A stretch of DNA of 64,000 nt, from positions 5,332,989 to 5,396,988 of the forward strand of contig NW_017804020.1 of NCBI RefSeq assembly GCF_001625305.1, given 5' to 3'. The DNA is from Branchiostoma belcheri. Lineage: Eukaryota; Chordata; Leptocardii; Amphioxiformes; Branchiostomatidae. Below, in pieces: positions 35,301 to 46,400 of the stretch. The notes below the pieces were generated by a model that saw only the letters and a list, made by a program, of their open reading frames with translations, did no database searches and was not told where the DNA came from. The first letter of the stretch is position 1; each line of letters starts with the position of its first letter. Position numbers and translations under genes: made by a program.

Positions 35301-37365
35301 CCTCCTCCTTGGGCGGGGGTCCATGGCTGCCCTTGTACCCCAGGAACACCCAGCTGTCCCGGAACTTCAGGGTCTTGATGTGTTGACTTCCCAGCGCTGA
35401 GAGCAGGTCCCTGGACTCATCTGTCAACCTGAGAGAACACAAGAGAATAACTGTACACAAACTTGCCTATGACACAGGGAAAAAAACCCTTCTAATATTA
35501 TTTTACATTTATAAGATGCTGAGTGAACCAGCTCAGAGTTGAAGTTCTTACTACTTATCACACACAGTAACTGTAAATCAAATACATAACAGTTTTTACT
35601 TACTTGTAGGCAGCATCATCATAGGAAGCAACCAGGACCAGCTGGCCATCCTTCCTGTTCTGCAGAAACTTGATGAGCTCAGCATCATCTGTGGGCCATA
35701 CATGTCACACAACACAAAACTTCATCAGCACCGGTCTGTAGTAAAAAAATCAGCATGAGCCAAACATACTTAACACCTCATAAAGACTACCAAGAGCAGC
35801 TATAATAGCACAAACTGTCTCACCATGATCGTATAAGTCAAATGTGTCCACTTGATACACCTCTTTGGACTGGCCTGCACATGATAGAAAAAAGACAGAC
35901 TGAATTTTTTGAAAGTCTTCATTTTATGCCATTTGTACAGATAAAAATGAAACTTCCAAATCACTGTACTTTGCTGTGATGATAACTTACCATCGATGAC
36001 TACGATGTTCATGCCCCTTCCTGCATTGTGTGTGTCGTCACTCATTATACTGGTGAAAACAAGGGAAAATCATAATAAACACAAGTAAAGCAGTAAAGGA
36101 TTCAGCAAAAAAACTGCCAATGGGGAAACATGTTTTACTTACTCCTTCCCATCAAAACAGATCCTGGGTCCAACTCTCTGGGCCTGTCCACTGCGGATGA
36201 CAAAGGCAAACTGGTCCTTGCTACAGGGGGGCTGGATCCCACATGGAGGGGGGTCTACAGCAACACAAGTACAAACATTACCCACTGATACAGGGGGTGG
36301 ATCTCACATGAAGGAGGATCTACTGGGAAACAAGTACGGTCAACATGACCCATGGTTACAGGGGACTGAATCATACATGGAGGGGTTCTACAGGACCGAT
36401 GGGTAATAGGTGATAACTACACTTACCAGGGGGGATGTCCACTTGTGGCTTCACCTGTTCCTTCTTCTCTTCAACATCCACAATAACTGCTCAGATAAAA
36501 ACAGGAAAATAAAAGTTAATAATACCTGTAGCTGCACAAACTGGTGCTTGTGGAAACTTTTGTTTCAAAACATTTATAATTTGAACACCAGAGAAGTTCC
36601 AACAATCTGTTTTCAGATGCGTGGACTGATACAGGACCACATGTACATGCTGTGTTGGACACTGGCCTTATACTTTTTTTATCATAGAATTGTGTAAATT
36701 TAGATAATAGAAAACTGCCAAAATTTGTCCACTGTACCATACCTATACATCCAGTTTAATAAAGCATGACATGTCTGCTCTTGTTCTCATCAGGAAGAGT
36801 TGTAGAAGTAAACCAACCTGGCTGTGGGCCTTCTTCTGTCTCCTCCTGCTCCATATTCTTCACCTCATGTTGTGTGGCTTTGTCTAGACTGTCCATGTAA
36901 AACTTTGCTCCATGGTAAACTACTACTGCCACCACTAACAGCAACAGTATAGCCCTCACTATGCCTGGGGTAAACATACACGAAGAAGACATCTAATACT
37001 AGGCCCTGGTGATAGACAACTATAATTAAGCTAATTAGAGATACATGTATCATTAAATTTATGAAGTGACATATAATTTGGAAATCGGCAAAACATTGTA
37101 ATGAAATATGGCTGGCTCCCAGAAGTTGTAATTTGCATGTTATGATGGCAGATGGTATTTATTTATAACGAATGCTTATACAGTTTTGAACTTTTGATGA
37201 GGCACAGGGTCCTGGAAAGTATTAAAGCACACTGCAATTTAGGGAGCGTTACAAACTTCAATGAAATTAGCTATTACAAGTTTTTATACTTAATAAGTAC
37301 TGGACCATGCCTTAATTGACACCCAAATAGAAGTGAAGATTACCTGATCTACGCCTGCCCCACAT
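26338..37365 (-). CDS. POMGNT1-like protein with two FAM3/ILEI domains
   Basis: 27 coding exons, all phases consistent, 845 aa: 37344-37365, 36818-36964, 36427-36486, 36143-36254, 35991-36049, 35824-35874, 35604-35688, 35302-35428, 34976-35048, 33480-33663, 33028-33083, 32690-32740, 32221-32305, 31968-32094, 31673-31739, 31151-31255, 30808-30906, 29857-29933, 29176-29269, 28973-29022, 28702-28828, 28467-28530, 27984-28052, 27419-27565, 27124-27282, 26657-26785, 26338-26449. Type II membrane protein: MWGRRRSG then a helix at about 10-25, so a Golgi location is likely. FAM3/ILEI domain 1 spans about 80-245 and domain 2 about 265-435. A GnT-I-type domain runs about 475-845, with SVSAWN, PDVSR and the AYEEEVKHL block. 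Human POMGNT1, which extends O-mannose on dystroglycan, has one ILEI-like stem domain. The metal-site EDD/EED is DEG here (584-586), and WDWD is PWHG (665-668). I infer a paralogue that may lack transferase activity. Confidence 0.88.
29300..29545. repeat. 26-bp minisatellite in POMGNT1-like intron
   Basis: About nine copies of a 26-bp unit near gtgtagtgggcctgtggggt plus gcagat, between the exons ending at 29269 and starting at 29857. It accounts for the long His/Thr/Pro-rich frame on the minus strand, which is not a gene. Confidence 0.9.
29793..29830. mobile_element. Minimal hairpin element, TAGCCTGG type
   Basis: 38 bp with 12-nt perfect arms, TAGCCTGGTATC and GATACCAGGCTA. The loop is CAGCCTTGTTAGCT. 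The same 14 bases occur inside the left arm of the hairpin at 56892. No clear target duplication. It lies in the intron just downstream (minus sense) of exon 29857-29933. Confidence 0.55.
33084..33225. repeat. 27-bp repeats and decayed acceptor copy beside POMGNT1-like exon 11
   Basis: Three copies of gcagttacaaacacacct plus a gagatatga-type spacer lie directly against the exon whose acceptor is at 33083. Beyond them, on the minus strand at about 33196-33220, cctgcaatgttatcagggga nearly repeats the real acceptor cctgcagtgtgatcagggga, with AG changed to AA. This looks like a duplication across the intron/exon border, followed by amplification between the copies. Confidence 0.75.
35085..35290. 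repeat. Palindrome-bearing repeat array in POMGNT1-like intron
   Basis: About four degenerate copies of a unit of roughly 46 bp containing CACCTGTCTGACAGGTG followed by agagatgaatcagg. The 17-mer is a near-perfect palindrome with an E-box (CACCTG/CAGGTG) in each arm. It lies between the exons at 34976-35048 and 35302-35428. Confidence 0.8.
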
Positions 37366-39861
37366 GACGGTGGATCTGCAACTACATCAGACTGAGTCAA
37401 CCTGAAACAGCAGAAGTCTGTCAACACTAGAAGATCAAATCTGGAAGGCTGGGTTAGTTAAGGCTCCCAGGGTTCTCCCCTGGTAGTGTGGGCATGTCAG
37501 GGAATACAGGCTACACGTACACAACATGGAACAGTGCGCCAAAACACTATCATAAAACCAGACAACTTTATTCGGATGCCACCTGGACAACCAGAAGTTA
37601 CCGGACAAGTTTGGCAGTAGGGAAATATGGCCTGTCGGACAAGCACGATGCAGTTTTCTCTCCAAATTTAGTTATGAGACCCTTTCTGAACAAAGTTACG
37701 TTACCTTCCACGTCGTGGTTTGATGAGAACCTGTTCTGGCGAGGTTTGGTCAGAGTTGGGCTGTTTCAAGGCTGCAAGCAGCCGCCATAGTTCACACACC
37801 TGCACGGGCTGTCTGGCGTAAATAAATATATGCCTGACAAAACACCGAGCAAACAGATCATCGATCACTCACTATCCGGGTCGAAAGAGAAAACTTCCTT
37901 ACCACGAATTATGTGGAATGGTACAAGAAGAATTTGTACTGGTGTTATTAACAGTTACTGATTTAATTGCCGAAATCTACTGATCGTGATTATCAGGCAG
38001 CAGATCAGGTCATCGTGAACAGCTTGAAAAGTCAAACCAGCAGGTACAAGTAAATCCTGATCCGGCCGCTAGGGGGCGTGATTAGTCCGGCTATCATCTC
38101 GTCACGCTCCGCCACGCATGGTTGGGAGAAACGTGATCCTCCCCGGGCCGCGGCCACGTGACCCATGTCGCTGTGCCCAAGGTGACGGGACGCCTTGTTA
38201 CCCCGGGTTGCCGGGTACTTCAGGTATGGGTGCCGGGGACTTCAGGTGTCGGTGACGGGTTCTTATTAAGGTGTGGGGAGGACACAGTGGGGACGGAGGA
38301 AAAACTTGGTAAGGCTTCCAACAAACAGCACCTTGTCGTACAAAACATGATCTTTAATATCCCATAGGAAGTTTAACTCCTTAGCAAGTATCTTAAACGG
38401 TGGCGACGTCATGTGTAACCGCATTGATTTCATGGTTGACATAACATACAATGTCATTAACAGTAGCACTACCTGCCACCGTGCCTGTGGTATTTGCGCC
38501 AAATCTCGTTAATGATGGGAACAGATATTGTGACAGGAACTGACAGCGGAGAGTAAAGAGGTGTGGCGAACGGTGTATACCTGATGCAACGAAAGAGCGA
38601 AACATCATTTGCGCGAACGTTTATTATGTATACACGTGTCAGTTCAGGACCATAGTCTGAGTTTGTACTGTATTTTTGTCCTAACCGGCACCATCTCTTT
38701 GATACCATTCAGATATGGCATTTTTCATATGTAACACAGTAAGAATTTTTGAGCCGGGTGCTATGCTGAAATCACCTCCCCTATGACAGAACACTTCAAG
38801 ACGCCTTGTATCAATGTAGCCTGAATGGAGAGGTTTTTGTTCAGTCGAACCACAACAAATCAGAAACGCATCAGTAACGTTAACTACTGCTGCTCGCATT
38901 CCGCGGTCTCCTGACACGCTAACCACGCTGGGGGTGGACTGCATGTTTATTGTTTGTCTATTTGTTCGTTTGTTATTTCTGGGATCCTCAAGAATATAAA
39001 AAACTCGAGCAGACTTTCCATGTGGGACAGAGAGCCGATCGACCTACAGTCGTGGGGGTCTGGAAGAAACAGTATCCGTCCGCAGCACAAAGCCATGCCG
39101 CAGCGGGCTTGAATGGATTGTTTTGACTGTAGAGTAAACACACCTGGGCAAGCTACAGGCCAATATGGAACTTAAGGTTCCTCGCGCCACAGAAAACCAA
39201 AGGGCGCATTACGCCAAGTTTAGGAAGCGGTTGGGATCCTCATAGTGGTCTACGTGTGAAAGGTATAGCCTATGAGAATACGTGATGACCCTTGATTAGA
39301 TTTAAGTCTGACGACCTGTGGTTGTTGTAAGAAGGCCCACCTGGTCATGGTTGCCAAGGTGCGGCGGCGGGATTTTTCCTAGCTAGTTCTCGGGATTTCT
39401 AAGGTATACAGACCAAAGCAGTCTCTACCTGACCTCTTGGTGGACGAGGAAAATTGTTGAATTGGCCAAGTAGGGCTGAATAACTTAAGAAGGCTTGGCT
39501 GGTCATTTAACGTTATAGATTTGTCTGCCAAAGTTGCAAATTGTAATGCTACGGCAGGCTGACTCCTATGCATAGTTTTACTATTTCCCAAACAACCCAC
39601 GGAGTAAGCACACGAAAAGTTACAGCAGAGCGCCTATTGGTGCTGTGTGACATACCGGAAGCTNNNNNNNNNNNNNNNNNNNNAGCATGTCGTCGTCCTC
39701 CACGGCGACCAATGGGAGCGGGCAGGAGGAGACATGGACCACTGAGCGCCCGAGTACAGATCGAGTGCCCCTCGAAGTGCAGCTGCAGAAAATCATCCTG
39801 TCGGGGGGAGTCTCCTGTCCGGGACGGAGCGGGCAAACCCAGGCGGCAGCCCGAGGCAGGC
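37366..39861. other. Shared upstream region of two divergent genes
   Basis: Lies between the POMGNT1-like gene (leftward) and the coiled-coil gene (rightward), so it should hold both promoters. GC-rich patches with gccacgtgacc (E-box CACGTG near 38155) occur at 38060-38290. No TATA box near either start codon. No coding exon recognised. Confidence 0.4.
39664..39683. other. Assembly gap (20 N)
   Basis: Twenty undetermined bases just upstream of the coiled-coil gene. The gap may hide 5' UTR or coding sequence and a frame error. Confidence 0.99.
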
Positions 39862-42160
39862 ATGGACGGCGGCGGGAAGGAGACGGCCGGGTCGGCCGCG
39901 CCTGAAGACTCCGCCAGGCCGCAGGACGCACCACAGGAGCACGACGCGGCGGCGGGGAAGGGCGAACAGCCTACCGAGGCTACCGGGGCGGCCGGACCGG
40001 GCCTTGATCAGGCCGGGGTGCACGTGGCTAAGGATGTCAGGTATTAGTTATTTTTGTTGATTCGTACGTACACAAACAAACAACAGGTGGGCCCTTATCC
40101 AGACTATTTAGCAGTCGGAAAATACGAACTTGTGTAAGCCATAAGTTTTAAATTCGTCGATTAAGATTCGGCATTGAGGAACATTTTGGAAACTTTACAC
40201 CGCCTTTCCACAGTGCAACAGTGCAACATGTACCTTACGTTTTGTATCTCCCACCTCCACAGTGCAGTCCGGCGGGCCCCCACCTTGCCTCTGACTGTCG
40301 AAGACGCCCGACTGCTGGCTCACACCAACAGACAGCTGCATGCGGAGGTGCAGGCGCTGCGGGCGGAGCTGACGGGGGTGAAGCACAGACACGACCAACG
40401 CGCACGGCATGGTACGAAACCGTTACAAAAGTTTTAATAAAAAATAAAACAATGGAAAGCGCACTAACCACGCAGTTCTGGAAATCGCCATTAAGATTAT
40501 AAGTGGCGCCTCTATTGCCTGCGATGTATGGTAATGTTTATTAAAGGTAACAGCAGAGTGGTTTGTGTTAACGTGAATCTGTCATCCGTCCTTCCCTTAG
40601 CGACGCAGACCATGGGCGACTTACAACAGGAGCTGAGGCGGACCCAGGCCGAGCTGGAGAAGTACAAGTGTAAGCACGACTCTGAGTTCATCAGGTCCGG
40701 CTTACCGGGGAGGCCGTCTTCACAACCAACCGGCCCCGCCCGGCAACGGGGGAAGTCCCCGGCGCAGGACAGTCGCGTTTCTCAGGTAGGTTGATCGACC
40801 ATCCGTTCTATATTTTCCCTCGTAGTCTATTACTGTTCTTATCCTCGTGTACGAAGGTTTTGTAACGTTAACGTACTAGGTTAACGTCTAGTACGTTAAC
40901 CTATCTAGATTCTGTTTAATAGTCTGCCACGTTGCCCTGGTAACGTGTCTGTGCTCTGTTACCCAGGTTACGTACTTGCGGGTTCCTGATGAGTGTTTTC
41001 CCGCTCCTGCATCCAAGAAGCCAATGTCTGCGCTAAACATTGATGACGTCATGAGGACCAATCAGGTAGGACATCCTGTAGACAAGCTTGATTTGTAAAA
41101 AGTCCATCCACCTTTCTACTGCAGTGTTAACTTCCATCTCGCCCCTACAATCCGTGCTCTTCCTCCATGGCATTGCCTTTGCCATTGACTCTCCTACAAT
41201 TTTAGAGAGAATGTAACGTTTGTTCTCCCTCCCGTCCTGTAGAGGGTTCTGGACGAGAACGAAGTTCTCCGTGACGAGGTTCAGCGGCTGCGGCGGGACA
41301 ACAGCAGCCTCCTGCGGCTGGTCAAGTGGCTGGCAGCCGACAACCGGATCTGCCTGGTCAGTCTGGGTCAGAGTCAGTCTGGGTCGGGTCATAGTCTGAG
41401 TAAGGGTTTCGATCAGCCCTTCCCTTTTACATTTGGAAGCGTCCAGAAATTTGAGACATGAAATCATATCTAGTATTTTTCTCTTCACAGAATCACATCC
41501 ACACCAGCGTCACCGACAGACGGGACCTCACCAAAAAACTTCACAAGGAGAAAACTGAAGTGAGTTCTCATCGGTCACACGTTACCTGTGTTACGTTACC
41601 ACCTCAGTCATATCAACTTGCACATGTCATGTTGTTCACTTAACTTAAGCGTCCACCAGCTAACATCCAGGCTTCATTTCTGTATTCAGACCAAAAAGCT
41701 CCAGGGCATGCTTCAGCAGAGAGCGCATGCGTGGGTGAGAGACAAGCAGAGAGAAGAAGGACTGGAGGAAGAGAACAAGTGGAACAAAGTGAGTTCTTAA
41801 TTTTGTCGTTTTGGAGATTTGCTCGGGATTGGTTGTAGTGCACCTTACTGACATTTTCTCTCAAAATCAAACGCATCAGATTCTATATTTAATTTGAATG
41901 ATTTGCAAATACTAGTATGCCACGCGTGCTTGTTTGTTTGTTTGTTTGTTTGGAAGATCTTCCATGACGTTTCCTTGTGTTTTCAGATCAGCCATATTTC
42001 CGTGCTGGGGGCGAAAAAACGGGCGGACGCGACCCGCGTGCAGAAGTTCTACACCCGGACGGTCCCCGTGTCATCCTGGGACGACCCTTTCTCCCGACCG
42101 GACTACCTGGGCACGAGAGTCTCCTATCCAGACTGCATGAGCACGAGATTACTACCGTGA
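39862..42160 (+). CDS. Unrecognised coiled-coil protein
   Basis: Eight coding exons with matching phases: 39862-40040, 40263-40411, 40601-40785, 40967-41065, 41243-41356, 41491-41559, 41690-41788, 41987-42160, giving 355 aa. I do not recognise the family. The N-terminus (MDGGGKETAGSAAPEDSARP) is low-complexity, rich in Ala, Gly, Pro and acidic residues. Residues about 68-135 (LAHTNRQLHAEVQALRAEL, then TMGDLQQELRRTQAELEKY) are strong heptads. A Ser/Pro-rich linker follows, then coiled coil again (VLDENEVLRDEVQRLRRDN) and a charged helix ending EEENKWNK. The C-terminus has aromatic and proline motifs such as WDDPFSRPDYLG and no membrane segment, so it is probably cytosolic, cytoskeletal or scaffold-like. 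An alternative frame opens with ATG at 39684, right after the gap, so the true start is uncertain. Confidence 0.75.
40867..40900. repeat. 13-bp-arm hairpin in coiled-coil gene intron
   Basis: GTTAACGTACTAG and its exact reverse complement CTAGTACGTTAAC separated by gttaacgt. It lies in the intron between exons 3 and 4. The shared GTTAACGT suggests a small duplication plus inversion. Confidence 0.7.
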
Positions 42161-42266
42161 ACTACTGTACCCCTTTCTCAGTGTTGTAGAAAGCACTTGT
42201 AAGAAAGCCATGTAAAGTAACAACCCATACCGACCGCAGTCTCTGTCCACATGATGTATTTGTTGC

Positions 42267-42272
42267 AATAAA
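42267..42272 (+). terminator. Poly(A) signal of coiled-coil gene
   Basis: AATAAA 107 nt after the stop codon, followed by a GT-rich run (gttgtgtttagttg). Confidence 0.75.
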
Positions 42273-43433
42273 GTTGTGTTTAGTTGATCATGAGGCTGGA
42301 TGTCATTTCCTCCACAGTGTATAACGTGTAATCTGGGTGTGTAGTTTTGCCCACGTCAAAGTTTGTTTGAAAACAACGTGTCCAAATTGGGTAGTTTTGC
42401 CCGCGATCTGTTTGGGATAGAAAAGGGGATGCATGGCATGTAACTTGTAAAGGTGTTATCAATACACCTGTTTTGTCCTACCTTTCACATAACAAGTAAC
42501 GTTATCATAAATTCTAGTCTTGATCAATGATAAAAGGACAAAGCGGCTTATCTAGAACGGGTCAAGAAAATGAACTCTGTGGACTGGTGGCCAAACTCCC
42601 CTGGCAAATTGACTACTAGTATTTCTCCATATTGTAAATTTTACTATTTTTCAACCTGCGTTTCAATCTGGTGGAAACTAGCTGTAATGTGTGCACCGTA
42701 AACGAAAAACACATTCCGTACCGAAAAAATGAAAATCTACGTGGTCATGAAGGATGAACAAATGACACAGATCTTTAGACTATGGTATGGCGAATACTGA
42801 ATTTCTACACTTCATGATCAGATTCATTTCTTTACATATTAACATATTCGTCTTTTTCGTTTGATTTTGGCATTCTACGACATTGGCATCGTTTTCAATA
42901 TTTTTTTTGGAACCTACAGTATATATTTGCTCATTTTGCAACTGTTTTGTACGATTTTCAGTATCACTGAGTATGGTTGAAAACTTTTTTTTCTTTTTTT
43001 TTCGAAACGGCCGAAAATTCATGCGCACATGGATGTCATCCACATAATCAAATCAACACTTAATTGAAAAAAAAAATTCGCGTGGCACCGTGCTACCCTT
43101 TGTGGCTGATGGGCTCTTTTTAGGGCACAACCGAGCACTCGTATTTTCATCCTCCCGACTTCAATCCTCGCCCGGGTCCCGCACGGGCTACCTAAGCCCC
43201 GCCTCCTACGGTTTCCCCACCTGTGATGAAACGCCGGTAGGAGACAGCTCACGATACGAATCGTTCGGCGACGAACCGCCTGCTTAGTCCTGACCAAGAA
43301 GAAGCAGGGAAATTTGTAACATGTGTGCCAGCATGCAGCATGCAGCACGACGCTAGACATAAAGTCGACGATAGTTTAGGTTTGATGGAGCTGCGTTTGA
43401 ATTGATAAGAATACTTAGCAGCTAGAGGCGGCC
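42273..43433. other. Intergenic stretch before POP1
   Basis: No gene recognised. A phrase tagttttgccc(a/g)cg occurs twice near 42341 and 42391. The GC-rich part at 43080-43430 presumably holds the POP1 promoter; it has no TATA box. Confidence 0.4.
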
Positions 43434-46400
43434 ATGTCTTCATCTTATAACGACGGGACACCAGGATCGGCCACGGGCAATGGACAGGTTTGTTGTTATG
43501 GCGGTCCTTTTTCCTAGCTTGCTTTACCACAGACGACAGACCATTCACATGCACAGATGCAGCTACATATCATATGACTAGCTTTAAAACTAGAAAGCGA
43601 GGACCTCAACAACAACAAGTAGAGTGTGGGCAGACAGGCCGTCAGAATTCCGATTAAGTGGTCACGATTAAGACTGCACATGTCATTGTCCTGTCAAAAA
43701 TTATGTGAATCCCAACCCCCCTCCCCCAAACGTAAACATAAAACGTTCAACTTACATGCTGTAGCACCATGTCTGATGTGTTCTGGGCATGCACAGTCTT
43801 ATTCAGTAACCTCCTTACGTGGTAAAGATTAAAGAAATACGAACATAAACTTTGTAATTCAGAGCTCTCACATCTTTTTTTTTTTTTTGGTGTGTGCCCC
43901 ATGCCCAGACTTGCAGCAGCAACATTTTCTTTTATGGTTGAGCTATAATTATAAATGTTAAGAACCTAGACACAAATGTACGATTGTAACCTTTATTTCC
44001 CCAGCAGCCCACTGGTCACCTGTCCAGACAGCAGAAGAAGTTCAGGCGGAGACATGTCGGTTCTGAGTCGACCCTGAGAGGATCACCTGTCCCCTCACCT
44101 TTACCTGCAGCTGCAACACCTGGCACAGGTGCAACACCTAGTGTGGTCATGGCACCCAGAGGTTTGTATTCCAGAATCCAGACATACTGTTTTAGACTCT
44201 TTAGTCTGGTAATGCTACTCATCACTGGTACCGTAAAACCACTGACTGTCCTATAGCAGACCCACATCTATGCCCCAGATACCCCTGGAACATATAATGA
44301 TATGAATTAATGTGATATGAATTCCTTTGTACTATAACAGGTCTGACTGTGATGCAGTTTATGGAGGCCCGAGCTGTGGAGCTGAATAGTCTGCTACATT
44401 TGGCCCAGAAGTCCTACCGCAGCAAGCACACTGTGCAGTCCCTGCCCCGACACATGCGCAGGCGGGCTGTCAGCCACAACCCCAAACGGCTGCCACGCAG
44501 ACTACGGGAAGCTGCCACCAAAAAGGTAAGTAATCATGGTTGACCCGTAACCCACGTATTTGCACCAGAAAGGTGTGTAGTCACAAGTAACCTTTAACTG
44601 ACAGGAGACTGGTACCAAGGAGGTTTTTAGTTACAGAGGTATGTTTGGTTTTTAATTAATTGGCTTGGCAGTCAAAGATATGAAGCGTAGGCTGCCCAGG
44701 GATCAACAGTGCATTGCTGAGTTTGCTGTAATGAGTTGTTTGCTGTTTGTAGATGTTGCGGAGCATGCAGCCTGGCCAGCAGATGGAGAAGCCGCGCCGA
44801 CCCAGGAAGTGGTACCGGCAGCGAGCGGCAAACCGGCAGGCGGAGTACGCCCGGCGTCAGAATCATGTCACCTGGCTGGAGACACACGTCTGGCATGCCA
44901 AGCGCTTCCACATGGTCAACAGGTGTGTTACCTGTAGTCTGCAGGTGTGTAGTGTACATAGTTCACCTGTAGTCTGCAGATGTGTAGTGTACATAGTTCA
45001 CCTGTAGTCTGCAGGTGTGTAGTGTACATAGTTCACCTGTAGTCTGCAGGTGTGTAGTGTACATAGTTCACCTGTAGTCTGCAGGTGTGTAGTGTACATA
45101 GTTCACCTGTAGTCTGCAGGTGTGTAGTGTACATAGTTCACCTGTAGTCTGCAGGTGTGTGGTGTACATAGCTACAAAGTTTCCTAAACATGAATGTCCA
45201 GTTAGTAATTTTATTGGTTGATTGATTGATGGAATGATGTGAAATGACGATTTTGTGTCTGCTCAAGTCAATGGTATCACACCTGTGTTCCAGGTGGGGA
45301 TATCGGCTTCCAGACTACCCATGTGACAAAAGTCAACGGGCAGCCTACAGGGCCATGTGCCACCACTGTCTTATACAGGTGTGTATACATGTATCACCAG
45401 GCATATACAGGAATGTATACTGGGTGGAATTCACATAAGCTGTAATGTAGGGGATTGAGTCATTACAGCTGTGACGTGTTTTGCAGGAGGTATCCATTGT
45501 TACATTCTTGTGTTTCTCAGGACATCTCGTATTATGGCTGTATCGAGCTGACTGGTTCTAAGGACAACATCCTGAGTTTGCTAGCACACTTCACTCACCT
45601 GGACAAAGGTAATGTCTTAGACTTCATTTTTAACCATACCATAAGTAACTCTTCAGACATCATTTACAGCTATATGATACAGCTACTCTTGTCAGCTAAA
45701 TCTTGAAATGTGTTTCATGTCTTCAGGTGGCTCTATCTCTATGTTCTACTCAGAAGGAAAGGTGGAAGGAACAGCAATACTGTACCGCCGGGACAGCTAT
45801 CCTAACCACACCCTGGGACCGGTTACTTACATGTTCAGGCCTCAAACTGGTGAGTACAGGAACCTGTTCAGATTTGGTGCCAAATGGCTACCTTAGTGGC
45901 CTGAAGGTAAAGAAACACTCTAAGAGTAACAGTTCAGAAATGAATGTAGGTTTGCTACCTATAGAGACATGTGTATCTATAATCTTACATGGGAAATTTC
46001 AGCCTCCTATAAGAACCATAATTGAGTCAGGGAAATCGTCATTATACATTGCCAATGTCTGTTTGCAGAAAACAGTAAGGATACTTTTGCAACATCTTCC
46101 TGCCAGCTGTGGCTGTGGACCCACCCTGCCTGCACCCAGGACATCCTGCAGGAGCTACAGCAGGGGGTAAGGACATGTTGGACAGGGGGTAGGGCGAGGG
46201 ATAGGTTACGTAGCATGCTAGCTGTGGCTGTGGACCCACCAAGCTTCCATCCAAGACATTTACATGCATGGAGCCTTTTAATGTATCTGGAAGTCATTAG
46301 TTGTAAAATCCAGACAAGGACATAAGTTGGTTTGTTAGCAAAGCTGACTGCATTTCCCTCCCATGTGAATGTCTCACACCAGTGTTTGTGCTCTATACAG

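Noticed and set aside
44930-45171. CRISPR-like regular repeats
   Set aside because: Units are contiguous with no unique spacers; this is a minisatellite inside a eukaryotic intron. The same applies to the other arrays.
45703-46170. 155-aa plus-strand frame in the POP1 region
   Set aside because: Wrong frame across POP1 exons 7 and 8 and the intron between; the true frame encodes POP1 residues.
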